A DNA stretch of 64,000 nt from Narthecium ossifragum (GCA_963920575.1 OY986971.1:20760492-20824491), one strand, 5' to 3'. Counted from the stretch's first letter, positions 1-11,468 are shown. Program-made: numbers and translations. Notes: generated by a model from the letters alone, not told the origin.

Positions 1-1288
1 TAATGAATCCTCTGATCAGGGTGAATTCATCGCATGTAATAGTAATGATATGGATTTAGGTGTAAAGTCAAGATGGTTCTATCTAGCACCTTGAGGTCAC
101 CAAATAGAATGTATCAAGGATTAGCAGTTAACTTAGTGGTTCTAGCACTAGCGTAGTGGTACTAGCACTTACGAAATCCCTAATCTTGAATTAAGATGAA
201 TAACGGATTAAGAGTTGGTCATAATGGTTCTAGCATTATGTGTAATAGTCATGGTCCTAGCATGACAAAACTCTTAATCTCGAGAGGAAAATTCTCACAT
301 CCATGGTTCTAGCATGAATGCTTTGATAAGAATCTCTAATCTCAAGCCCTAACATGCTCAAGACTTAGATCTAGGGCATAAAAGAACAAATCATTCATCC
401 ACTAATAATAAAATCATACCAAGTTTATAAAGAAATTAAGATCAATCCATACAAACCATTCAAGAAGGTGTACCAGCCCTAAATCTTAGAAATCCCTAAT
501 AGAAACCCTAGTTACATCATAAGAATACCTTGGTAAAAGTTTAGCTACTCATCTTTAGGAATGAGATTCGTCGATGAAGGTTGTCGCCACGCACCACCCA
601 TGGATCTTCCCCCAAAGATCTAACCTAACTTATGTAAAAGAAGGAAGAAAAAGGACCAAGAAGGCTCAGCCCAAGGGCCAAGGAAGAGCCCCCAAATTCG
701 GATTAAAAATCATATATATATAGGGGAACTCCTAAAACTAGGGTTTAGTTGAGTTGGACTCTAGTGCAACTCGGATTTCCTGAATTGCTCCTGGCAGCCT
801 ATTCCGGTTGCAACTAGGTCCAATCTGTCCTGAATTTGAAAACGAGTCCAACATGAACGATGTAGATTAGGAAGTCTGCTATCAGATCCCGAATATTTCA
901 TAATATTCGGAGTTATGCAGAATATTTGATGAATATTCTCTTGAGCTTTGACGGTGCAGCTTTCAGCTTATGTCTCTTCATGTATTCTTCAAATCTGCTA
1001 TCATAACATCAGGAATCTCGGAATGTCTCCAACAGAAAAGTTGTAGATCTCTGAGTCTTCTATAATATCCCAAAGTTTCAGAATATTTCAACCTTTGTGA
1101 AATATCTGGAGAATATATTACTGACGGTCGACGAAGTAGTTTATTTAGTTATTTTAGCCGAATTTCCTACATTTCTTCTCAAACTATAATTAAACCTGAA
1201 ATCAACTAACAAACTATCAAATACAAGCACTCTCGGGCTACCAAAGGTAATTTAAAGGGTTTAATTGTGAATATTTAGTGACTCATCA
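1..1288 (-). mobile_element. partial LTR-type insertion, left end outside window
   Basis: On the minus strand this segment begins at 1288 with TGATGAGTCACTAAATATTC and breaks the copia reverse transcriptase reading frame that resumes at 1289. The five bases just outside are GACAC (1289-1293); the matching target duplication would lie left of the window and cannot be checked. There is no coding capacity. The TGATGAG start resembles the solo LTR at 2696. The segment holds a spaced GGTTCTAGCA-like motif near 73, 137, 157, 226, 253 and 305, AATATTC-rich sequence at about 880-1120, and one GACGGTCGAC at 1123. Whether it is a solo LTR or the end of a full element is unknown. Confidence 0.5.
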
Positions 1289-2690
1289 GACACATGTCTA
1301 TACTTAAGCTCGAGTTTCTTTCAACTAGTGTGTCGATCGGCTTGCAGTTGTGCTTGTGAAAATGCTCTAACATCTTTTTGATGTAAGTCTCTTGAGATAA
1401 ACCCAAGAGCCTTCTAGCGCGATCCCTTAGAATTTTCACACCTAGCACAAAGCTAGCTTCACCCATATCTTTCGTCTCGAAATTTGATGATAACCACTTA
1501 GTGTTTTCAATCAATTCCTTATCATTTTCAGCCAATAAAATGTCATCAACATATAAGGACAGAATGACAAAATCATTCTTTGAACGTTTCACATAAACAC
1601 AATGGTTCTCTTCCAACATAGCAAACTTATCCATTAGTATAGCTTGATGAAATTTATGATTCCATTGTCTAGATGCTTGTTTGAGATCATATATGGATCT
1701 TTTAAGCTTGCAAACTTTGCGCTCATTACCTTTAGATTCATTATCTACAGTTTGATCCATATATTTCTCTTCATCTAGTTCTCCATTGAGAAATGCAATT
1801 TTCACGTCCATTTGGTAAAGGTCTAAGTCCATTTGAGCGACAATGGCTAAGATGAGGCGAATTGAAGCAAACCTTACTAATGGTGAGAAGGTTTCTTCAT
1901 AATCAATTCCCTCTTTTTGGGTATAGCCTTTGGCCACTAGCCGAGCCTTGTATTTATCAATAGTCCCATCCGCCTTTCGTTTAATCTTAAGAACCGATTT
2001 GTTCCCAATTGATATACGTCATGGCGGTAAGTCCACTAATTTCCAAACTTAATTGGTTTTCATAGACTCTATTTCCTCCTCCATAGCTTTAATCCATTCC
2101 CCAGCTTTAGGACTAGAAAGAGCTGGTTGAACAGTCTTAGGTTCCTCTTCATCCTGTGGAGCAACCATAAAAGCTTCCCCCTCAATCTCAAATCGACGAC
2201 GAGGAATCTTTTCACAGATACTCCTACGAGGTTGAGATTGATCATAATCATGCTCCATAGGAGTGACATCATAGCTCCTACTAACTGCTACTTGTTCAAG
2301 AATATCTTCCTCAACTATTCGGTTGGGTGCTTTATCGGTTAGATGCTCAACTTCATAAAAATGAAAATCCTCAATAATCTCTCCTCGTTTAGGGAATTCC
2401 TTTTCTAGGAAAATAACATCTCGTGACTCAATTTCTGTAACTCTCCCATCATTTTCTTCACCCAGAAACACAAATCATTTGGAATGATCTGAGTATCTTA
2501 TAAAGATACACTTCATCCCTCTAGGACCAAGTTTTCCATATTGGTGAGAAATAATGTGTACATAAGCTGCACAATCCCAAGGATGCAAATTACCTAAATT
2601 AGATTTTTCGCCATTTCATAATTCATATGAGGTGGAGAATACAGTTTTAAAGGGCACACGATTAAGTATATAAGCTGCAGTTAATAGTGC
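1289..2690 (-). pseudogene. copia pol fragment: integrase C-terminus, linker and reverse transcriptase
   Basis: Minus-strand translation of 1289-1937 gives the central copia reverse transcriptase (RVT_2 type): it opens with AKGYTQKEGIDYEETFSPL, has the YQMDVKIAFLNGELDE block and the catalytic YVDDILL motif. 2049-2471 gives the acidic linker ending in EWIKAMEEEIESM, typical just before copia RT. 2600-2690 encodes LTAAYILNRVPFKTVFS, the conserved end of the integrase core. The pieces lie in different frames with stops between them, so it is a broken gene. It ends abruptly at 1288/1289 and at the solo LTR at 2696. Confidence 0.85.
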
Positions 2691-3038
2691 ATCCCTGATG
2701 AGTGCATGAAAGTGCACTCTGAACAACCTTAAAATCATCTCAATTGCTATATCTTCACCCTTAATCAACTTCTTTAGCACTACTTTTATACTTTTATGTA
2801 CTTCACATAGTTGTTTGGAAAATGCAGGAAATTGGAGCTAAAAGAAGTTGAAAAGATTACATGGGTCAACATGAAAGATTAAACTGTACCTGCTCATGAA
2901 GAACCAGATGATGTGCCATATATAGTTGGAAAGCTCTTGAAGTCTAGTTTCTGGAGAATTTTACGGTTCGTGATTCCAATCTTTCTAGAGGAAGTTACAA
3001 TATTTTTCGTACCAGTGCGCAGTGCTGAGTGAATAGTG

Positions 3039-3304
3039 ACGGTCGACCATCAGATCTCACGGTCGACCGTCGCGCTCAAAAATCCTCACGGTCGACCGTC
3101 AAATCTTCACGGTCGACTGTGGAGCCTGAAAATCATCACGGTCGACCGTACGATGCTCACGGTCGACCGTCGCATCGACCGTGGCATCGACCGTCAGCCT
3201 CTGTCATGGAAAATACTTCGCAGGGTCGATGCGAAGATCGACCGCAGCTTGTCAAAATAAATTTTGCACCCACGGTCGACCGTCAGGGTCTCACGGTCGA
3301 CCGC
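3039..3304. repeat. array of palindromic ACGGTCGACCGT motifs in solo LTR
   Basis: Five perfect copies of the 12-bp palindrome ACGGTCGACCGT start at 3059, 3088, 3138, 3159 and 3272, with degenerate copies at 3039, 3109 and 3293 and half-copies (CATCGACCGT) between them. The core GTCGAC is itself palindromic. Spacing is irregular (21-113 bp), so this is not a simple satellite. The array ends about 60 bp upstream of the TATA box at 3366, in the U3 promoter position. Confidence 0.9.
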
Positions 3305-3365
3305 CAGATCAGCCAGGGGCATATAACGGGTTTAAACTTAACCCGAGTTTGCTAATCTTTGGACC

Positions 3366-3375
3366 CTATAAATAG
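3366..3375 (+). promoter_or_regulatory. TATA box of solo LTR
   Basis: CTATAAATAG is preceded by the palindrome array and followed by non-coding R/U5-like sequence. It fits an LTR U3 promoter in plus orientation. Confidence 0.6.
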
Positions 3376-3717
3376 GAAAGTTAGGGTAAGCCAAGGGGGA
3401 CTTCTTGGACGTTTTTGGAGGCTCTTTCTGGACGTTTCCCAAAGGAAGAAGATGAAGACATCTCCATCCTTAGCCGAGTAATCCGCAGGCATGGCGGACG
3501 GATGATCTAGTGAGGATTAGGGTTTTTTCTCCAACAATGGTTCATAGTTTTTAATTTTCATTGTTAAACTCTTTTCTATGTATTGGATCTTCAAATATTA
3601 TTTTCAGATTATAGATTTCTATGTGGATGATTAATATTATGAATCCAGTCATGCTTCTTTCATGATCTTATAATCCCATAGTCTTCTCTTTTGATTCTCC
3701 AACCGAGTCTTGCGAGA

Positions 3718-3960
3718 CCTTTGCTATGCATTGCCCATAGTGACAACTGATATTGTATATTCTTAGAGATATGGTAAGACAAGGTTGGGGCTCTATCCCG
3801 AGGAATCTTTGCTATGCATTGCCGATTGTGAGAGTTGGTATTGTGTATTCTTAGAGATCCGGTTAGATAGAGTTAGGGCTTTGTCCCGATGAACTTTTGC
3901 TACGCGTTGCCTGTAGTGATAGCTGGTATCGTGTATTCTTATGTTTGGTTGGATGAAGTT
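3718..3960 (+). repeat. about 90-bp degenerate tandem repeat, three copies
   Basis: Copies begin at about 3718, 3809 and 3896 with CTTTGCTATGCATTGCC or close variants and share a GGTAT(T/C)GTGTATTCTTA block. They lie downstream of the LTR TATA box, so probably in the transcribed part of the LTR. Confidence 0.7.
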
Positions 3961-4341
3961 AGAACTATAAAAAGGAAGAACTAATCGTAGGAGAAGACAT
4001 TTATATATTTTGTTAGGTTTATAGTTCCATATCTTCCGGTTAAGGTGATTTGGATGTGAATTCCTTAACTGAGTATCATATGAACCATTGAGAAGAGAAG
4101 AACCTAAATCCGAGTGAAGTGATTCCTGAAGCCTAGCCTTATTCAAATCTTGATTTCTTTCGTTAACTTTATCTTATCATTACATCTTCGATCTATTTCC
4201 TTAACTTTTACGCTCTTGATTGTTTTCAATATATTGTTATCTGTGTTTCTGGATCTTTCCTGCTTGTCTCTCTGTGGTTTCGACCTCTCTTATGCTGTAC
4301 TGCACCGCGACCGCTGTGTGTGACACATTTGAGCGATATCA

Positions 4342-5180
4342 ATCCCCCAAAAGGAAATAGGCAAATTAGCTTGTGCCATCATTGACCTAACCATGTCTAA
4401 TAGGGTTCTATTCCTTCTTTCTGCAACTCCATTTTGTTGTGTAGTATAAGGAATAGTTGGCTATCTAGCTATACCTTTTTCATCACAAAAACATTTAAAT
4501 TGATCAGATAGATATTCTCGACCTTGATCAGTCCTAAGAGACTTGATATTTGTGTTTAACTGATTCTCAACCAACTTAGTATAACGAATGAAGCAATCTA
4601 ATTCTTCAGTCTTATGAGAGATCAAATAAACATGTCCAAATATTGTGAAATCATCTATAAATGTGATGAAATAGAAGGCTCCATGCCTAACCCTCACATT
4701 CATTGGGCCACATATGTCAGAATGGATTAATTGCAATGGTGTTGTGGCTCTTTTGGCTTTGCGAAACTGTAACCTTGTTGATTTTTCAGCAAGACAATGC
4801 TCACAAGTTGGTAAATCGACTTTAGCTAGTGAGCCTAATAGGCCTTCTCTAGCCAACCTATTAAGTCGATCATGCCCAATATGTCCTAATCTAGCATGCA
4901 ATAGAAGATCATCTACAACAATACTAGAATTACCAACAATTTAAACTGTAGCATTGTCAATTACATCAACATGTACGATGTCCATCACCATAAAACCATC
5001 TAATACATAACCACAACCATAGTAAACATTGTCTAGAAACACCTTAACACAGTTGCCCACAAACACAACACGAAATCCTAAATTCAGAAGAACAAGTACA
5101 GAAATTAAATTTCATCGAACTTCTGGAGCATAAAGCACATCATGAAGATATAGAGTGTGACCACCCCGCAACACTAGCTT
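4342..5180 (-). pseudogene. copia pol fragment: GAG-pre-integrase and integrase
   Basis: On the minus strand 4461-4901 encodes a GAG-pre-integrase zinc finger (HARLGHIGHDRLNRLAREG, then CEHCLAEK, an HHCC arrangement), followed by the integrase catalytic start LIHSDICGP and SLRTDQGREYLSDQF with two of the DDE acids. 4342-4400 continues with MAQANLPISFWG, cut by the solo LTR at 4341. Upstream, 4930-5180 encodes the linker beginning LRGGHTLYLHDVLYAPEV. Stops and frame changes separate the parts. The 5' side ends at the AGCTT target duplication (5176-5180) of the 5181-10034 insertion. Confidence 0.85.
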
Positions 5181-6590
5181 TGTCACACCCCGACCCAGAA
5201 AACCCATCTAGGACGAGGCGTGAGGGGAAACCTACACTATTCATCTCTAAGTGGCGCGATATAAAGCTGAATTATAGAAAAACTTAAACAATTTGCAATC
5301 CAGAGGTAAACAGATATTCAATTCATATAACATCAGTTGTACTATTACAAGATCTTCCAATAAAAGAATATTATACAATAATCTCAAAGTTCATCGAATA
5401 TACATAATTACAAAACTGCCAAAGTACAACAAATCGATTGCAGCAACCTCAAGCACCTCTGGATGTAGTCACGCCACCAAAGCTGATCCGCCGGCTCTAC
5501 TGAAGAAGAACTGGCGCCTGCACCTGCAAACGCAGCTCGGGTAGGAGTGAGCGATAAGCTCAGTAGGGTTCTACTCTACGGCACACTGAAGGGAGGAAAA
5601 CATCAGCAGTGTTGTCTCCCAGCCTAAGTCTAACGGATGCCACGGGTTCCATAACCCAGTTGATGTCCCAAGGGCTCATGTCATGAAACCTCTCTCTTGA
5701 ACAAGTTACCAGGAGGCCAAGGAACAGTAACAAGCAGGATCACCCTTACCCAAGCTGGAATACCAAGCCTTGGGGAAACACGTCGGGGACGCATCAACAT
5801 CCATCCTTAGCACTTGGCTTTGGAAGACAACACGACCTCTAAACCTCAAACACTGATCAGAGTCAACTAGCGTCAATCCTCAACATCATCCGAGATTCAG
5901 ATTATACACTCACGCCCTAATCCTGACTACCCAGCCGCGGTCCTAATGGCTAGATCTGAGCTACCCGAGAGCCTCGGATCGGCGATCAACCCATCGCCCG
6001 TCTAACCTCAGATGCCTCTAATGTAATCAAGATGCATGCAATGCTCAGTCACAGATAACAAGATATAAGCATGTAACAAGATGTCAATAATCATACAGGG
6101 CCAGGCATAGCTCATAGCTAGCCAATGGGGGTAAGCATAGCAGAGGCCTCAAATATACAGATAAACTATGCTAACCACACAACATCTGAGCAAAGCATGA
6201 AACACAGATATACAGTAGTCTTCAGTGCTCTCTTGCACCTGACAGACTAAGGTTCCACATTTACCCCACAGGTAACTGGCCACATTTATACAATAGCCCT
6301 CGACACTCGCCGACAACAGGCTAAGGTTCCACAATTCCACATTAACTAGCACTCATAGCTAGCTAATGGTTAAGCCACCCAATAAGCATTTAACTACTTA
6401 TCAAACACGTATTAAATGCGATCAAAACCATAGATTTGTCAAAAAGGGAAGATACTCGATTCGATCCTCAAACCCGATAGAAATCATTTGAAAACCTCAT
6501 AAAACCCACATACATGCTCCCCAGCATGTTTAGATACTAACCCTAAATCAAATCCATCCAAGAAAAGCCAGAAAACCCCATTCAAGGGTC

Positions 6591-6957
6591 CACGGACGAT
6601 GTCACGGTCGATCCTCCGATCGACTGTGAGGCCACGGACGATGTCACGGTCGATCCACCGATCGACCGTGAGGCCAAAACGAGGAAAACCACATGGGCGA
6701 CGGTCGATCGGCCCATCGACCGTCGGGAGCCCAAAACGAGACAGAGCCTCACGGACGATGCGACGGTCGATCCGACGGTCGACCGTGAGGCAGGATGAAA
6801 ACAAAGGTACAACCACGGTCGATCGATCCATCGACCGTGGGAAGCCAAAATCCCGACAGAGCCCGACGGTCGATGCGACGGTTGATTCGACGGTCGACCG
6901 TCAGGCCCAAAAAGAGCAAATCAATACTTGACGGTCGATGCACCGATCGACCGTCGA
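6591..6957. repeat. array of inverted GGTCGATC/GATCGACC dyads in solo LTR X
   Basis: The segment is filled with CACGGTCGAT and ATCGACCGTG half-sites arranged as inverted pairs (for example the pair around 6634-6660 and the pair around 6701-6723), plus two perfect ACGGTCGACCGT near 6773 and 6890. The dyads make both strands open in several frames, which explains the overlapping spurious reading frames here. On the minus strand the array lies upstream of the TATAAATG-like site at 6283-6290. Confidence 0.9.
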
Positions 6958-7508
6958 GCCTCAGGCACAGTTCATCAAAACAGTGCCAGAAATCCATTTT
7001 CTTAGATTTTAAGGATCAAAACTAGTTGGAAATCATTGAAACTTTGCAGGCATGTATAATTAACGATGGGGAAACCAATGGTGCAAAGAAATCACATTTT
7101 TGACAGTTAAATCTCTAATCTAGGTCAAAACGGACGAAAACCGACGAAACGACGATAAAACGGAAATCAACTGTTAAAATACAGAAATCAAGAGACAGGA
7201 ATACTTCAAATCCTCCATATCACATGCACAAAGAGTTACATAGCATTCTAACAAGTATTCCTACAGCGAAAGAGCAATAATCCTATCCTAGGAGAACCTG
7301 TGAGGACTCGCCCCTCCTTTCTTGTGGCTCGTGTTGACCATCAGGCGTAATTTGAGAAATTACGCCTCGTGGGTCGTTTCACACTGGGTGTGCACACACA
7401 AACCTTGGTTGATGCTTGTGTTTGTCTAGATTGGTTAGGTGGCCCCGGGATCGGGAGTCCTGGGCTTGGGCCTGAGTCTCAGCCCAGGGTTACCGTTCTA
7501 GGCAAGGG

Positions 7509-8390
7509 AGATCGATCTACATGGCAATGGAGATCGATCTCTCTGTGCCCGGAGGTTGCCGTTCTGGGCAAAGGAGATCGATCTTCATGGCATGGAGATC
7601 GATCTCTCTGTGCCTAGAAGTCGTTGGCGGTGGCTTTCGAAGGACGGCCACGGCGATGGCCGTCGCTTCCCCTGTCAGGGGAGGGAAGACTTTCCCTCCC
7701 CTCCCCCAGCTTTTCCCCGCCCTCTCCGGCTTTCCCCGGCCTTATCCCCTTCTTCCCTTCCTCTTTTCTTTCTCTTCTTCTTCCTTCTCTCCCCGAGCTC
7801 TGTTTCTTTCCCTTGGCCGGTTGAGCTTTTCTTCGCCGTTCTCCCTCCTCCGGCCACCGTTCTTGGAGCATGAAGGCTCGTTGGAACCGTGACGGCGTGA
7901 GGAAGATCCTAGGCTTGGCCTCGCGGATTGAAGCTGCGTTGTAGAGGTAGGGTTCTTCCTCTAAGACTCCGGTTGATTTATGGGTTTGAAATCCGGTTTT
8001 GATTTCGATAGATCTCCTTGTGGAGTTGGTGTTTTCCGGTTTTGAAGCCATGAGTAGCTTCGTGGCACTGAGAGCTACCAGCCCACCTAGTTTGGTGAGG
8101 TATGGTGGAGGTTTCCGGCGGTATCCCTCGCCGTCCGGCCTCCGGAGAACCTAATGAAGAGCGATCTCCCTGGGAGGGAGATCGATCTTGTTTGGGGGTG
8201 GTAAGCCCCGCCCGAGCGAGAGCGATCTCCCTGGTAGGGAGATCGATCTCGTGGTGGGTGGCGTCGGTACTTCAAGGGTCACATACAAGATTGATCTTCA
8301 TATGGGTGGAGATCGATCTCGTTGGGGTGACCAGGACGGGTGCTTCTAGCCTCGAGGAAGATCGATCTCGTTGCTATAGGAGATCGATCT
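7509..8390. repeat. cluster of palindromic AGATCGATCT motifs in solo LTR Y
   Basis: Nine perfect copies of the 10-bp palindrome AGATCGATCT start at 7509, 7531, 7575, 7596, 8179, 8240, 8310, 8359 and 8381, usually preceded by GG. Two of them pair with an upstream inverted CGATCTCCCTGG arm. The core ATCGAT replaces the GTCGAC core of the other arrays, but the organisation and U3-like position are the same. Confidence 0.9.
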
Positions 8391-8515
8391 CCTTCGGTGC
8401 AGAGAGGGTTTTTACTTGCTTTAAATGTTGTTTTGCCCGCGGGGCTTCGCATGCAGGTGGTTTTTACGGTTTTGTCCTCGGGGTTTGTCCTGTTTTGGAT
8501 CATGCATGAATGCTT

Positions 8516-8660
8516 ATCGCTTTGTGGTTGAACCGAGAGGGTGATGCCTCTCGGGGTGTGTAGAATAAATGGGCTGACAGTATGCCCTTACCGCTTTGTG
8601 GTGAACCGAGGGAGTCATGACCCTCGGGAGTGTTTAGTATAAATGGGCCGAAGTTGTGCG
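8516..8660 (+). repeat. about 70-bp two-copy tandem repeat with TATAAATG
   Basis: Two diverged copies share CGCTTTGTGGT, GAACCGAG, CTCGGG and ATAAATGGGC. The second holds TATAAATG (8638-8645), a candidate LTR promoter. A comparable duplicated block occurs in LTR X (minus strand, about 6200-6340). Confidence 0.65.
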
Positions 8661-10034
8661 TTTGCTGTGTTGGTTGTTTACAGCTTTATCATATTTATCC
8701 TACTCTGTTTTCCTGTGCATTAGGCATGCTAGGGTAAGTTGGTTTTGTGTTGACTCTGCTGCTTGGAGTACCGAGTGATGGTAGTCTTAACCTCGGTTGT
8801 TCCGCTAAGTGCGGAGATCCCGCTTGGAGAAGGGTGTCCTACTGGTTGCGTCGTGTCCACCCTGCGTCAGGGTTTATCTTATCGGAGTGGGCCACCCCTG
8901 AGCAGTGGCGTTATCGGAGATACGCACCTAGGATAGGAATCCTTCGGGTTATTGACGGGCTTTATGGGATCCTTGGCAAGCCTCGGTACTTGGCATCAGA
9001 GTGTGTCCGGTTGCTTTACCCTTGTTTGTGGGAGTTGTAGAGTAGGACCCTGCTGAGCTGTTGCTCATGCCTACCCGGACTGTGTTTGTTGCAGGTGCAG
9101 GTGGCCGCTCTGTCCCAGTGTTACCCCCTCGGTCGTCCCGTGGCAGCGCGCCAGCTCCTGACTATGTCTGAGGGTCAGGATGGTTTCGTTTGCGCCTTTG
9201 CGGAGACCCCAGTGGGTGTTGTTCTTTTGTGGACAGTTGTCCTTGTGCTCTCTTCTTTTGTAGAACTGTTGTTCTAGAATCCTGTTCTCTATTATATGTT
9301 TTTATAATAGATGTTGTTGTTAAGTTGCTTCCGCCCCTTCTCTGTGCTGATCAGTTGTTTCCGCCAGCTGATTTGTGTGTTAGTCTCAACTATTTCCGCC
9401 AGTTGAGGCTAGTAGATGTAGGTTCCCCCCCCCCCTCGTGTCCCAGCCCGGTCTGGGTTCTGCGGGTCGGGGCGCGACAGAACCCGTCCACAAGATCGGG
9501 GTAGAAACACCTACCTGGGCAAGCAGGGAAGCTCCTCCGCGCGTCCAGCCAGTCGAGCCGCGAAGATCCGCTCCGTGGAAGCCGCATGCCGATGCCCTAG
9601 CTCCCAGCCGGTTGGAGAGAAGAAGAAGAAGAACGGTAGGAGGAAGGAAAAGAAACCAGGAGAAAGGAGGAGAAGAAGAAGAGGGGTAAGGTGGAGCTCA
9701 ACTGCTCCAACTGCCCCCACCAACAGGCCGTTAACGGGCCGGATCGATCCAACGGGTCAAAACCCACTGACTCGCTCACGAGTCCGACCGATCGAGCTCC
9801 GATCTTCCGATCGGAAGCGCCCTAAAGGTCCTAATCAAACACATACATCAATCAAAGGCCATGTGTGTAACGCGGGTGTGAAACTGACCACCAGGGAGCA
9901 TATTTACCGAAATGCCACTGGGGTCAAAGACAGCGATGTGATCCGATCGCATCCCAAGGCCAACCGAGCCAAACCACAAACCCAGACCCTCGACCTAACG
10001 CGGTCGGACCAGGTTGGAGGTACGGGTCCTCACA

Positions 10035-11101
10035 AGCTTGCAGGTACCGACTCCAAACACTTCAGCGGAAGCATTATTCCGCATGTATATGCGTCTACTT
10101 CCCTTCGGTAAATGACGAAACTCCACGAATATGGTTCTATCCCTTGCTATATGGTATGTTGCTGCTGAGTCTACAGTCCAGAAAGGATCCGTTTCAGCCA
10201 ACATCAAACAGCTACTAACAAATAAGTTAGAGGGAGCAGGCATAGCATATAGTACCTTCGGCTCAATGCATTCACGAGCGAAGTGTCCCAGCTTGCCACA
10301 GTTAAAGCAATTCTTGCCCTTCTTATCTTTTTGACCACCATGTTTGTCTATCTTGCGCCTGTCATTCTTTGGACCTAGTCCATCCACTTTGCCTTTACCT
10401 TTGAAATTTTTACCTTTACCTCGTTTGTGTTTAAAGCCCGAAGCCTTTCGCGATGAGGATTCAATCATAAAAGCTTCATCGACAGGTTTTTCAGCATGAA
10501 GACGATCTTCTTCTAACTCGACATGACGTGCAACATCATCAAAAGTTTTGATGTTGTCATTATGAGTAAGATTAGTCTTCATATGTTCCCAAGAAACAGG
10601 CAAAGTACGGATTACTGCTTGAACTTGTTGTTCGTCAGACATTTCATGTCTAGCAATCCTCAATTCACTGATCATATTTGACATGATCGTTAGGTGCCGC
10701 CTCATTGAATGATGCTGGCGCTTCTTGTACCTATCAAAATTAAGGGTTAACTGACGAAGTTGAGTAGTAAAAGTTCCTCCATACTGAACTTTGACAGCAT
10801 CCCAAACAGCCATGGCTGAATGATGCTTTTCAAAACGAAGCATCAAGTCATTTCTCATGCTGCTCAGCATCAATATGCGAGAAACTCTATTCTTGCGCCT
10901 ATAAGCTTGATAGAGTTCTAGATTACGCCGGTGCTGAGCAGTTGTGCCTTGCTTAGGTTCAGTCATAGGTTGTGTTATTGTTTCCAGCATGTCCTGTTCT
11001 TCCAGGAGATACTGAATTTTCCTATATCATATGTCATAGTTTTTCTCATTCAGCTTGTCTTCCTGATTCAAATCAGCGATAATGCTATTTGTTGCAGCCA
11101 T
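10035..11101 (-). pseudogene. copia gag with zinc knuckle and protease start
   Basis: Translation on the minus strand from the ATG at 11101 gives a copia Gag (UBN2-type): an N-terminal MAATNSIIADLNQEDKLNEK, a central helical region, basic KHKRGKGKNFKGKGK, a CCHC knuckle (CFNCGKLGHFAREC) and the protease start WTVDSAATYHIARDR, with SAA rather than the usual SGA after the aspartate. A TGA at 11027-11029 replaces codon 25. The frame then runs to the AGCTT target duplication at 10035-10039, where LTR X interrupts it in the protease region; the downstream part resumes at 5180. Confidence 0.85.
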
Positions 11102-11468
11102 TCTAATTTAGAGACAACAAATTAACATAAGGAACTAGCACAATAAAATCCTCATAGAATCTTGCTGCAATATCTTGAATTAAGTAAAAAAAAATAATTT
11201 AACATATGTAATAGTAACGAAAAAGAATATTTATAACATTCTATCAATTCCTACATACACAACCAAATTATTAATACTTAATCCTTAATTGCGCAAGATT
11301 TCACCTATTAAAATTCAAACCTAATATACCCACTTAATAAGATATGATATCATGCTCATATACAACACAATTAAACAAAGCTTCAATAATTAACATAGTA
11401 TTTACATATACAAGAAGCATAAAGATAGTATTCACAAATACAACAAGTGACTCAGATCAATCTATGCC
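11102..11468. other. AT-rich leader region upstream of copia gag, no feature recognised
   Basis: This 367-bp AT-rich stretch lies where the copia 5' leader and LTR should be. I see no clear LTR end, no primer-binding site complementary to initiator tRNA-Met and no reading frame. Confidence 0.4.

Larger units (their letters stand above)
2696..4341 (+). mobile_element. solo LTR (Ty3/gypsy-like) with ATCCC target duplication
   Basis: The 1,646-bp segment starts TGATGAGTGCATG and ends GAGCGATATCA, i.e. TG...CA. It is flanked by ATCCC at 2691-2695 and 4342-4346 inside the copia integrase codons; removing the segment and one ATCCC rejoins the frame. There is no coding region. A TATA box lies at 3366-3375, a palindrome array at 3039-3304 upstream of it, and roughly 90-bp degenerate tandem repeats downstream at 3718-3960. 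The TGATGAGTGCAT start is like gypsy Tat/Athila LTRs; that family placement is tentative, the solo-LTR structure is well supported. Confidence 0.85.
7299..9479 (+). mobile_element. solo LTR Y (GAACC duplication), nested in solo LTR X
   Basis: The 2,181-bp segment starts TGTGAGGACTCGCCCCTCC and ends GGGTCGGGGCGCGACA, flanked by GAACC at 7294-7298 and 9480-9484. Its ends match those of X in opposite orientation. It contains a palindrome cluster (7509-8390), a polypyrimidine run at about 7680-7815, a roughly 70-bp two-copy repeat at 8516-8660 with TATAAATG at 8638-8645, and a C12 run near 9425. Reading frames inside it are low-complexity and not supported as genes. Confidence 0.85.
5181..10034 (-). 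mobile_element. solo LTR X (AGCTT duplication), interrupted by solo LTR Y
   Basis: The insertion starts TGTCACACCCCGACCC at 5181 and ends GGTACGGGTCCTCACA at 10034, with AGCTT at 5176-5180 and 10035-10039; the copia codons for Lys-Leu-Val occur on both sides. Without the nested LTR Y (7299-9479 plus one GAACC) the LTR is 2,668 bp. Its minus-strand start TGTGAGGACCCGTACCTCC matches the plus-strand start of Y, so X is read on the minus strand and both belong to one LTR family, probably Ty3/gypsy. It contains a pyrimidine tract (minus strand of 9618-9690), a palindrome array at 6591-6957 and a TATAAATG-like site at 6283-6290. No coding region is credible. Confidence 0.85.
1289..11101 (-). mobile_element. 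Ty1/copia retrotransposon, decayed and split by later insertions
   Basis: Read on the minus strand, gag (10035-11101), the protease start, integrase (4342-5180) and integrase C-terminus plus reverse transcriptase (1289-2690) occur in the Ty1/copia order gag-PR-IN-RT. The blocks are separated by LTR insertions at 2696-4341 and 5181-10034, each bounded by a 5-bp direct repeat of copia sequence, so the element is older than both. The RNase H end is cut off by the insertion ending at 1288. I could not identify its own LTRs or a primer-binding site upstream of gag. It is non-functional. Confidence 0.85.

Noticed and set aside
3039..3304. CRISPR-like array of palindromic repeats
   Set aside because: Spacing is irregular, repeats are only 12 bp, the context is a plant LTR with a 5-bp target duplication, and no cas genes exist.
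6484..6997. Overlapping open frames on both strands over LTR X
   Set aside because: They are by-products of the palindromic CGGTCGATC array, which removes stops in several frames; the translations are repeats of (T)VDR(W/R)ID.
7369..7892. Open frames of 82-145 aa in LTR Y
   Set aside because: They arise from a polypyrimidine run and ATCGAT repeats inside a non-coding solo LTR with clear ends.
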